This document shows positions 19,716 to 32,500 of a stretch of 64,000 nucleotides of DNA, piece by piece. Position 1 is the stretch's first letter, and each line of letters starts with the position of its first letter. Both the position numbers and the translations under genes were made by a program. This stretch comes from Bolinopsis microptera (Eukaryota; Ctenophora; Tentaculata; Lobata; Bolinopsidae): NCBI RefSeq assembly GCF_026151205.1, contig NC_087072.1:14420169-14484168 (forward strand). Direction: 5' to 3'. The notes beneath the pieces were generated by a model, which saw nothing but the letters and a program-made list of their open reading frames with translations, did not search any database and was not told where the DNA came from.

Positions 19716-20536
19716 ATAAATGACTATAAATTGATGAAGCCATGCCATGCTAGAAATAAAAAGTGAAGTATTTTCATTGCGAAAATGAGAATTAGTTACA
19801 AACAGAAGGGTTCTCTCAAGTCAATAACTATCAGTTTAATAGGACCAGCTTTTTACTTATTTGACCTTACTTGGACACGTTCATAAATAAATACTGTCAC
19901 ATAATCTGTTTGAACTTTTTTAGGGACCAGTTCATCTAAACCATTTTCGGGCCCCAGCAGGTACCCTGGCCTTTCTCAGTGTACTTCTGGTTTATCTCTC
20001 AATATAAAATGTGGAGAATAGAAGAATAAAACTGTGGAGGGACCACTTTGTTCGCAATCATTTTAAAATATACCTGAAGAATGTAAGGATGGTGTAGTGA
20101 AATGAATAGTGAGAGTGGTGATTCATATTACTATATTGCTCATTCCCATCGCCCACTATCCAATGTCCAGTAACGTTAGATCTACAAAGTAATGAAGCAG
20201 CTTATTTCATTTTAAGCGTGAAACTTCGACGTCTTAATTGATACAGCGGAATAGCAAAGATAAAAACGTAACAATAAATAATTTCAAAACTCTGTAAAGT
20301 GTAAACACTATAATGGACTCGGATGTAACCATAAGATGACACCAAATGAAAAGCTCGAATAGGTAAAAAGAGCTCCAATCCCAAAATTCTATCAATAAAC
20401 TTGATAAACAGTAAATAATGGTCTGAAGATATATATATATATTTATATGATAAACTCCTATCAAATCACAGCGAAAACACTCGGTGAATGTTTCTAAGAT
20501 TCGGGGGAATGTTGAAGAAAAGCAGATCTTGTGGTT
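19716..20536. other. Intergenic DNA and probable PDIA4 3' UTR
   Basis: AT-rich sequence between the repeat cluster and the PDIA4 stop codon. I did not find an unambiguous AATAAA on the minus strand close to the stop. The rest holds nothing recognisable. Confidence 0.4.
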
Positions 20537-23500
20537 TTACAGCTCCTCCCTTAGGACATTGCCGCCACCAAACGCAAGAACAGAGTTTTCTTTCATAAAC
20601 TTCTTCAGATCTTCAACCTGAAATTAACATTATTTGTTATTTTTGAATTGTGTTAACATAAATCAGTTATACATTTATTTGTGCTAGACCCTTACTTTAG
20701 TGGCAAGTTTAAAGCATGTTCACATATTATCAAGAGGCCGCACTTTGGTATGTTTTAAGGGATAACCCACTCTACAGCTCTGCAATCTACATATTATTAT
20801 AATAGCTATTGTGTAGAGATTACGCTGATTTTCCAACCCCCTCTCCCCCTCTAAGGTTGACTCACGTTATATGTAATAATCCTTATATTGCTTCGATATA
20901 TTTTGACATTCAACGAAAACCTTGTTACCAATTCGAAGTTGTGATTTGGTTAAAATAGATAAATTTCAATTGAATTTTACCACTGATATTTTCAGGCAGT
21001 GCTGATATTGCTGGTGGTACACGCGAAGGAGGAACCCAAAAAGGTACTAATCATGTGGCAATTAAAGCATTTATTGCAATTAACACTGATGGTGGAGAGA
21101 CAGCTGACAAATCACCATTTAAGTGACGTGCACGAAAGATATATTTCACCTACAGTACTTTAGTAAGTGCGTCTCGACATCTTTAACCAATACAATATAG
21201 CACATGTAATAAAGATAGTACACAATAATATTACCGATGAGAAAGTCATTGAGAGGACCTGTATTTCTAAAAAGCAAACATACCTCTCTTGCACCATCGT
21301 ACACAATAGGTTCCTTATCTCCACCGGCTGGTACGAAGTAGATTGTTGGGAACCCCTTCACGTTAAACTCGCTTGGTACGTCGTTCGCTGTAGAGTCTAC
21401 CTTCGCTATCACTAGGTTCTTATCAGCTGCAGGTGGCAGTTTTTTAGATATGATTTGTATATATACATTAATGTATTGTAGTTATATGGAATTTTAGAGA
21501 AAGTAGGGTATACAAGAAGGAAAATTAAAATTTTGTAAAACATGGCCGCATTGTCGAATAGAAAGTGCATGCAGTGAGTGCATTGATGTTCGTTTAATAC
21601 AATTTAATTCCTTACATTTGAGTTCCTTAGCAAGTTGGTTGAATTTAGGTTCAAGCTGTTTGCAATGTCCGCACCAAGGAGCATAGAACTCTATCAGGAC
21701 ATCCCGAGTAGGATCCTTGACAATCTTATCAAATGTGCTCCCAACCACAACTGTTACTGCTCCGGACTGTTTCTTCGGGACTGGCGCACTCTTTCTTCTC
21801 GGCTGAGGGAAAAGGCAACGTTAGAGTAACTTCATCATCCAATTTGGTCGTTCAAAATGCACATCGGCAGTGCAAAAAACAAATGTTGTCTATTACAGTT
21901 CTTACAATATGTTCTGACAATAAAGCTCAGGGGGTTAAACCCAATAGTGAAAAGTTGGCCACAGTAAAGTTAAAGTGATTGAAATCTGTGAACTTGGAAC
22001 TTTCCATGACCGGGCAAATTTTGTTCCCCGAAACCCTCACTTTCTTGGAATGGAAAAGAGCGAGGTATAAAAATCAAATGAGATCACGTTAATATTCAAG
22101 CGAATAGCGTTATTGAGTAGCAAAATACGTTATGCAATTCTGTGTGTGTACATTTTCTGAGAAATTTGAGTCCAGGTAGCTCTTGATAAATCGGAAGAGA
22201 AAATTCACTTCCTATTGTGGTAGCCCTGCCTTTACTATGGAGATTGGAGTCTCTTTAACTTTACTCCAGTTGGGTTACAATTTCGCATGATCTACCTTCC
22301 CTGCTTGTGCTGTCGCTTGTTAGTGTAATATGTTATGTACCATTGGTCACTCAAGTCTCAACACTGCACTGTAAATGAATTTAGCTGGACACAAACTAAC
22401 AAGTACACATATCTACAGTTCAATGCTAGTTTTCATGGTATCATTGTTGCTTGATTAATCAGATCTGTTTACAGTTGCCCGGTGCCCCTCCCTAATGCTT
22501 ACCTGTTTACCAAGATGTGACTTACAAGCAATTAATCTACAGTCGGATTATTTTGGCGAAGAAAGATTTTGTCTGTGTGTAAAAGTTGGTGTAAGTGCAT
22601 TAATTTTCTGCATAGTTGAGTTCAAAGCAGGCAGTTAAGTTTATGTTTTGTTGATCTTATTGACGAGTTTTTAAATGATACCGAAAGAAATTCTTCGCCG
22701 TTTTTCGGCATAATTTCAATTTCTGCAAAAATATCCATGAAAATGTCAGATATACAATACCTCGCAGTGAAGAAGCCACCCATATTTGATTAATTTCTGA
22801 GCAGAGTCGTATTACACATGTATGAAGTATGATGTATGATGTATGGTTAGAGATAACGTGTAATGCAATGACTTTATCCCCTCTTCTCCCCACTACAAAC
22901 CTATATTTCTGTCACCGCAATATCAAATTCACAATTATCTGTACCTACACTTTGGCTTGATATCTTGAAGCACGTGCCTTTTACTGGGGTCTAGTGTTTT
23001 ATTTTAGCAACTACAGGGTTTTATCCGTTTATCTTAAATCTGATGTTATTCCTTTGGTTTTTCAAACTTGTAATCACATTCTCAATCCAGTAAATTATAT
23101 TATTCATTTTACGCTTCAATTAATGTAAATTAATCCTGTGTTGTGAATAGATACATCTACAAATTCTACATCTTATAGAACAACAAAGACGTGAAATCTT
23201 GAAACCACCTGGGTGCATGTATTCAGAATATTGCCTTTCATATCTATTGTTTACTAAACAGATTTTTAGTTAAAACCAGTTTCATTTTTCGTGTAGCTTT
23301 ATCACACCTTCTGTTCGTTGCGAATCAGACCTCTGTAGTTTGTATACTGTATAATAACAATGAATAACCTTATGCTAGTGGAGATCCGGCGAGTTACCAT
23401 GTTCAGAGACAAGCGAGTTCTTAACGTTCTGCTGAATGGCTTCGGAGTTATGATGGTTTACGCTGGCATGATGGGAGGGGCTATGGTCATGGTGAGTGCA

Positions 23501-26500
23501 TCAAACTTTGTACATTTTACTTAGTGGAAAAGAAATAAATACTCAAATCCTTATTTATATACAACTTTCATATTGTACATTAAATTCATATTTGCAACAA
23601 ATGCAAAACTGATTGAATAATACACTCCATTACATTTTAAGAATATGTACATAATCCTCATACAAATTTCAGCCGAAGATATTCAAAGACATGAAAGGAG
23701 CGAGAGGGTTGACGGAGAACAGTGCCTTCTACGGTCTGATCATCAGCAACACAGCAGTGGTGTTCTTTGCACCCCTGACACCCTCCCTGTCACGCCTCCT
23801 CGGTACTCGCACTTCCATTATCATCTCAGTTGTACTTTGTGGCACTATCAACAACGCTCTGTTCTACCCTACTGAATACCTCATGTACGGTGCGTTTTTC
23901 CTGAATGGTTTAGGATGTGCGTTGCTGAGAGTTGCTGCGCTCGCCTACATGACCAAGAACTCAACAAGAATAACTTTGTCCACGAACAACTCCATCCACT
24001 GGATGATGCTAACGGTGGGGCTCATGTTGGGTAACCTGACTGTTATGTTGGTCAACATTGAGACAACGGAGATAGACAATGACAAGAGGTATACAATCGC
24101 TATAGTAACCTCCTCGCTCTGCCTCCTGGCTATACCCGGCTACTTCTTCACAAAGTCTATCCCTAGCAACTATGACGATATGTTGGCTGCAGAAGAGCGG
24201 GAACATATCCACGCTCAGACTAAGAGATCACCAACAGAAGCAACCAGTTTCACTTCCTTCCCTCACCACGGTACTTCATTGTCAACAGACTACAGTCCCA
24301 TAATAGAGGAGGATCCGGGAGAGAGAGGGGTGGCGAGGGTTCTGGTGGGTATGTACCACGTGATGTTGAGAAACGAAACACTCTGGCTACTTGCCCCCAT
24401 GTTCGCAGCTGGGGTCTACAACTCAGCCTACTCCCCCATAATACCTGTTGCAGTGTGCAACGTGGCTGGAAAGCCCTGGCTGGTATCTGCGTTTGGGATC
24501 CTAGCCGGGTTAGGACAATTAGCAGGGGCCTTCCTTACAGGGCAGGCTATCGACAAGGTCAGTGTCAGGAAGATCGGGAGCGTCGTGACCGCCTTTGCAG
24601 TTCTGAGTTTCGCTATGGTTGGACTTATTGTGGAGATGGGATTCTCCGACAGGTGGACTCAGTGGAGATCAATGTCTGAGAGTATAATCTTACTCCTAGC
24701 GTTCTTCATAGGAGCATGTGATATGTCCAACAATGTGTGTTTATCAGTTGCAATAGGCCGGCTCTTCAACGGAAACTCAGACTCAGCGTTCAGCTTGTTT
24801 GTAACAGTGATGAGCTTTAGTATGATCACGTGGTACTTGTTTCAGACCATTATTCATTCTCATTTGTACATTATTCTCTTCCTCTACTCGATTGTGTCTA
24901 TTGCTGCTGCCTTCTCCTTTGGCTCAATGAAATTTAATGATTGAGTTTGTAGTTAACGAATGTTTGAGATCTATAATTTACATCTAGAACCACTCACACT
25001 GTTATTAATTAGGCTGTTTGATAAAATTTTGATCATGTTTTCATTTGACCCAGTGGAAGTTTCTGATTTTATTTCATTAACCTTCATAATAAAATTCTTA
25101 TTTCTTTAAGTTCCTGATTATTTTTGTATGTTGTTTTTTCTTCTTTTTGATTGTAATATTATGTAACATTGTTTCGAACATTGTCACCAGGATCATCAAA
25201 TCGGTAAGATGACATTAGCATTGAGCAAAAAAAGTATAACGCTTATATAGTATTATCAATATTTCTTCAGAATTACTGAAAGCTGTAATTGTGACATTAT
25301 TTACATATAGTTTACTTATTAAGTGAACACTGAACATGTATGATGATTGATGTTATTTTTGTTTTCATTTTAATAATAAAATAGGCAAAGCGTCCTTTTT
25401 CGTACCGTGACAATAAAAATTTACAAAGCACCGATATGTTCAAACGAAGATTCTAGAGATCAAATTCGTAATGTTTACCATCCTCTCGTTTTCAACGGAA
25501 TTTATGACTTCGCAAAGTGAAAGGGAATTCAAATTATCGGTTATCCGACAGAACCTTTAAAAAGCTCATCTAATTAAGAATAGAAAATAACGTGCAAGTC
25601 TTACACTCTAAAATTCTCTAACTCGTTAAACTCTGCTTACCTGGAGTTCCCCAGAAAGGTACTGCTCGACAAACTCTGTGAGTGTTTCCACGAAATCGTC
25701 CATATCGTCCAGTTCATCCTCACTGGGGCTGTACTTATCTCCTTTAGCTGTCTTTATACCAAACACTGTTTCCTGGCATTTATTCGTTGTTAATATGGAA
25801 TTTTATTATGAATTGCTGAGAAGCTCCAACGGAAAGGTAGAAGTTTAGTCTAGACACAAGTTTTAAAGTTTCATGGAACAAGCAGAAGTTCTAATTTTTG
25901 AGGCTCTTCAATTTCATTATGATAACGAAATTGCTGTGCAGTTTACAAGTACCAATACATTATCCAAACTGAATTCAACATTAAATATAAATTGAGCTCC
26001 GCGAAATTAGAAAGTAAAGAAATGACTCACGACTCCAAGATCGGTAAGTTTCATGGCGGCCATATCAGCACTCTGCTTGCCTTCATCAGCCATCACAAAG
26101 TGAAGTCCTTTACCAGCAAACTTGCGTGCCACTGTGGCTGTCTTCTCTTGCCAGTATTTCGTATCTGAAAAGGAAAAGTTGAGAAATTTGGGCAAATTTG
26201 AGATTTCATAGTTTTGATCCGCTTGTCAGATCGGATGCTGAATTTCTGGTTATTTATAGTTCACTTGTAAGGCTTCATTTACAATGTTGAAGGTGACATT
26301 TTTAACATGAAACAGACATCATTTAGATTGATCATCTTACATAGTTTTGAAGAGAAACGCTAATTTTGAATATTTAAGACATTCGGAAATAAAAGAACAT
26401 ATAAAAACAAGCTTCTACCTCACGTTTCCAGCTAAAACTCACGTTTTTAACAGCTCAAAAATTGTTACATCTTGATAAAAACTGTAATGCACAAACATAT

Positions 26501-29500
26501 ACAGCTCACTTATCCCACATTTAGCATCGCACAAACTAGTGAGTAGCAACAAAGTTGTTAAAACAATTACTGTATGATCAACATTGTTGAATTAAATCTG
26601 TAGTTGCGCAAGGTGGGTGAAAAAAGCAACGTTAAAGGCAATATAAGATTCACAAAAGGCCAAGGGTAAGTATTGTTGTATCTATATTCTAGTACTTCTA
26701 CTGAAAACACATTCAGATGTATTTGTACAGATACAGATAGTTGTAAGTTCTGATGATGTTTAAATTTCCGCCGTTAAGGAATATCAATAGTTTCATTAGA
26801 CTGTAACATACATTTTTGTTGATCAATCAATATCCCATCCTCCTGGACGCACCACATTTTTACTCGTCTACTCTTGGTAACTGTTTCCCCACATTAACCG
26901 AATTGTACGTGACAGATGTTGTTGGGGACACTGACAGGCCCGTACTAGGAGCAACTGCCAGATTAACATTCCTTAGCGCTAACACAGGAGCTCCCTCCTC
27001 CGCCCTACTCTTCCTCCTCACAACATTCCTGACATATTTCCTGTACCCTGCCATCCTCCAAAAATACATGAGAGGGTTTAGGAAACTGTTGAGACAGATA
27101 CACAGGTAGAAGACAATGAAGTAGCAGTAGTTGTTGATACCGGGGTTATCGGTTAGACTTGCCGTGTTGTAAACATGAACAGTAACTTCAGTAGCGGTGT
27201 CACGTGACAAGGTAATGTTGAGGATGATGCCCCCGAACACGGTCAGTGAAAAGGGGACGTTGAGCACCACGTAGAGTAACGTTACCGTGATGACGGTGAG
27301 TGTAGCGTTGTACTGCTGATGAGCGGAGGTGTTCAGGTTGTTTCCAGCGATGATTGCAGAGCGACGCAGGTAGATTAAGGACAGGACAGCAGCCACTGCG
27401 ATAGGAATGATAGAGAGTCCTGGGAGGCAAGAGAATATAATGGTGATAAGTAGACCACGTCTAACATCGCCAGGCTGGACCAGGTCTGTAGTGTTGGTGT
27501 CCTGATGGAAGACACTGGGAGAGCAGGATATCCACTCTGGACGGTAGACCATGTTGAGAGTTTTGGAGAATAGCAAGGAGAGTATGAGAGTCAGTACACC
27601 GGCTGAGTAGACACCAGGAAGCCACCACGCCAGATTAGGGTTTAATCTCATGGTAGGGAGCATTAGAAGGAGGAGGCGACTCACACTTAGCACTGCTAAC
27701 AGGAAGATTGACATGATGGGTAGGTAGGTCCATAGTATGCCCCAACTCTCACAAAACCAAGGAATTCCAAATATTTGCCCACGCCTCTGAGGTAGAAACG
27801 CTGCCTCGATCATAGGGAAGAGAGTTACACAGATGGTGAGGTCTACCGTACAGATGAGCATGTAGAGACGTTGGAAGAAGATTTTGTTCTTGTTGCGAAC
27901 AGATTCGTTCCGGAAGTAAAGCAGAGAAAAGAGATTAGTGATACTTCCAAGGAGTGAGATTGTGGAGAGTATTCCACCTAAACACAGGTCTGCTGTCCGG
28001 AACATGATGCCTCTTTACTCTAGCTGAGAGGAATGGATTTAACAAAACGAGAAGTTTCATGGATATTATATAATGAACACTAGTGTAACCCGTGCCTTCG
28101 GCAGGGACCTCAATGACAGTTGACTTGCACCGTTTTCTTGATTAAGCCGCTCGGAAATTACAAACACACACACACACAAAAAATCACGTTACAAAATTAA
28201 AACAACAACAAGATACAAGGGCTGGTCTCTCCCGAACGTTGGGATGGCCTGGCCTGAGGTGCTTATCTCCTTTTCAGTAACCCTAAGCCACTCTGTGCCG
28301 AGGCACTATACTAGCTGTTAGTCCTACGAGCCAGAGAGAAGCTGTACCATATCAGAGCTTGGTAACTGGCCGACTTGCATCCGACCGGATTTGAACCCGG
28401 GTCTTCTGCTTGGGAGGCGATCGTGTTACCACTACACCTCCTGCCTTGTTTTAAGTTCATAAAAATAGAAATTAAAACAAGGCAGGAGCTTATAAATTAA
28501 TAAGGTAATGATGTTAGAAAGTCCCACAACCCCTCCAGTAAGGTGTCAGGAGGATCAGGGCCAGTTCACGTCTCACTAAAACTGTAACATTAGCACCCTG
28601 GCTTGATTGCCGGCTCCCATTAATTCAACCCCCGTTTTGGTAATCGTGAGTGCATTGGTACAGCAAAATGTTTTTAACATGCCGTATATTTTTTCAACAT
28701 GCCATATGGAACAAGAACTCTAAAATTTAAATCGAAACTAATATAATATAATGTAAAGTAATATAATGTACGTTAACAAATTTCAGTGACCCTGGGTCAA
28801 TAGAGAAACAAAACGTAAAAACTCTTTTTTTTTTAATTAGCAAATTCTGAAATTTCCCACCAATATCAAGCTGCTCAAAAAAACCACTCAAAAATTGAGA
28901 AGCACTTTTAACACATTTATGACAAATTTTGGCATTTTAAGCGTTTCAAATGGGGTTTCTTGGGGCCAGTTATTGCATTGGTTTAAATGGTTTCTGATGG
29001 TTTTCAGGGATAGTTTTTGGTTAAAGAATTCAGAATGACCAAAATAGTCTTTAAGCACATTTGTCAGAAAACGGCAGAGAGAGAGTCTCAATTGCCTCGA
29101 GAATTTTATTCTGCTAGTATAAGTAAAGTTGGGAACAAGTAGTGTGTATTTTCTTAATACAAGTGACTAAGTTCACCCAATCAGCTACGAGCAGTCAAAT
29201 CACCAAATCGCTGTCACAAACTCCGGGAATAATAGCTGCACTGAGCTTGCGTGTGTCTTGAGGACACATATTATCAAACGCCTGTTGAGTCGCCTTGATG
29301 AGCAGCGCGTGATCAAACAGATATCATGGTCACGTGGGGTGACAAATAACAGGTTTGCAGTTTGACAATTTACGGCATGACAAATCAGTATCACAAATTG
29401 ACCTTTGATCTGTACGTGGTCTCGGTTCAAAGACAAATAACTCGTGAATTTGGATTGATCACTCAATCAGATCAAAGCAAAATATCTATCAATTTGATGA

Positions 29501-32500
29501 GTTTGGTAGGTGTTCATGAAATTTAACGTGGTTGTGTGGTAAAAGCTTTAAGGGTCACGAGTAATACCAGTTTTACGACACATGTTTAGTGCACTTCAAC
29601 AGTTTAATTATAGTATGTAATAATGATATAATAATTTAGTCAAAGTTTAAACTTATTGTCTACTTACTGAGTTACTGTAAAATGGGGGGGAATGCAACGT
29701 CAATTAATGTCAATTAATGTCTATTAATGTCAATTAATGTCAATGTCAGTATTGCAAAATTTTGGAATACTGACATTAATTGACACGATATTTTTCGACC
29801 AGAGATTATGTAGTTCTACCATATTTTTAGCACTTAAGAACGTTTATATCATCAATTTATTCACTACTATCACATATGGAAATGTGAAATGTGAAAAAAA
29901 TTCAGATCATTAAACAATTAAACTAAAATAATACGGTTTTCCGAAATTTAATTTTCTTAAATAGGCGTGGCCATCCAAGGGCGTGGTTCTCAACATCATC
30001 AGAACTTAAAACCCACATTAAACGAAATAGCTTCATGACATTTATATTTGAATAACGAATCTTAAACAGCTAACATTACTCCTTCATACTAAAAAAGCCG
30101 ATTCTAGATATTTTACCTGTATAAGAAACCAATAAAATATGGGCGTGGCCGGTGGGGACCGAAGATGGAAGAGTTGGAAGCTGAAATTTTTTTGTGGTCT
30201 TTAAACCTAAGCATCAACAGATAAGAACATACTCATAATTATTCAAGGACATTTTGTTTTTTTGAACCGGTCTAACTTACATAGACGTGAATATCTTGAA
30301 TATTTATCGAATAATGATAATCTCAAATTTCAAGACAAATTAATGTCAATTAATGTCAATTAATGTCAATTAATGTCAATGTCAGTTTGGGGTTTTTATG
30401 GAATACTGACATTAATTGACGTTGCATTCCCCCCGTAAAATGGCAACAGAAATAACAAATTGGCCAAGGAATAAATTTAAGTCCCGAAAATTGTGGCCTC
30501 CAGTTCCAGTTGTTATATAATATAAAATATATAATATAATATTTATATCGTTGTCTCTTGACGCTGCTGAAGAGTTAAATGGGTTCCTACTAGTATTTAC
30601 AAAAAGTGATATTTCTGACGTTGCTAAGAAGCAGTCTGGAGTTAAGTAGATTTTGCCGTAACATTTCAGTTCAAATGGCGTGGTGGTCACTTCATGGAAA
30701 TTTCTCCAGACGACATCGTTTTCTAGCATTCAGTGACGAAGTTATTTAGTATAATATGCTTAAATGAGGAGACTACTTATTTCGATCGTTTATTATAACG
30801 TTGAATTTCCTAAAAATAAACAATTCAACCGGTTTGACAATTATGGCGAGCGTGCTAAATCACTCTACAGTCGATCTTCGAAATTGTTCTGACAGTTGAA
30901 ACCAACTTGAATCGATGTATTTTCGGACGCTGATTCCGAATCAACCCCCATGACATAGGGTTAAAATGCTCCTCTTAAAAAAGAAATGCTCTCTTATTTG
31001 AAAATAAATCTTTTGGTAGTGGTCCTTAAATTATTCTATCCTCTATGCAGGGACTAGTATACTCACTAACAGTTGGGGCCTCACAACCCCCCACACCCGA
31101 GTGCTTTCCATCCTTTTGTGAACTAGTGTTGTTACTACTTTTCATGGTTAAAATTTTTATTGAAATTTTTATTGGAGTTTTAACCCCATCTTATTTTTAT
31201 AGGTACTGAGGATGGACGAAAATATTTTACCGATGTTATAAAGATTTTGCTGGACATTTTTAGAACTCATTCGTTGTTTGATTGCGGGAAAAATTGATCT
31301 TGATCTTAAAATGCTCCCCTGGCAAGATATTGGCGAAAAACTGTCTCGATCACGTGATATGACCGTATAAGGAAGTTAGTCTAATTTCTCGTTAGGGTTA
31401 GGGTTTCAGCATATGCTTTTGTTAAGTAATGGGTTAGGGTTAAGGTTGGGATCAGATTAGAGGGTTAAAGTTATGAATAGTCGTTCAGGGCCAGCTAGAG
31501 AACGGGTTGAAGAACAGTCGAGTGTAGAGTGATTAATCATCATCCCAATTATGGTGCTAAATTGGAACGTATCACGTACATTAAACTGGGAGGGACTGCT
31601 CAACAGAACCAAAAGGTGAAGCGAATAAAGCTACAAACAGTGATTTTCGTGTTCAGAGAAATTGCACTTGCAACATTACCGCACTTTTATCATTGACTAC
31701 TGCTACTGCAAACATTCCACCACTTTAGATACTAGATTTATAACCGCAGGTTGTCCAGTTTGCGAGCCTTAGATAAAAAGGAAAAAGGGAAATAGGCTAT
31801 TTCAACGTAAAATTTAACACAATATCGGAAAATAATGGTCGAATTCCATCACGAAATTTACATGGTTTATTAACAAAATTCATTTCAACAAAATTTAAGT
31901 GGTTTTTGACAATAAACTTAAAATAATTGTCCTTTATTAACGATGTTTTTGTCTACATAACTTACAAAGGATTACTTACAAAGGATAAATTAAAGGTAGC
32001 AATTTTTGCAATATACCCTTATTAAGAGCTGAATATAACGAGCACCAAGACAAACTAGACTACAGAAAATGTCATGTGGTCATGTAACGAGCAACAAGAC
32101 AAACTAGACTACAGAAAATTGTCATGTGGTCATGTATTAAAGTCTTCTTTATTTCTAATAAATCCTAAACAACTCGGTGGATTGCTCCAATAATATAGAC
32201 ACAGTTGCACATTGCACGATGAACATTACGTCTCCAATTGTTTTCATTTCAGATCTTTGTGGAAAAAGGTGCAGTAAATACTAAATATGCATGTATTGGA
32301 GGAAATCCTCAAGCGATCATTACATAAAATTAAAAAAGTGTATCAAATCCATACAGTAAAGTGGCTTTATCAGTCTAATAAAAAAGGTAACTGTCAGGAC
32401 AAACTGACAGTGACCATGGGCCCCTGAGCCAGGCTGTTAATCTAAAGTAATAAAGGTATCAACAGGGGAACCAAATGGTCGAACATTCAAATATGTAATA

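Noticed and set aside
31390-31445. Short GGGTTAGGGTT runs resembling telomere repeats
   Set aside because: Only two units at each place, too few for an interstitial telomere array.
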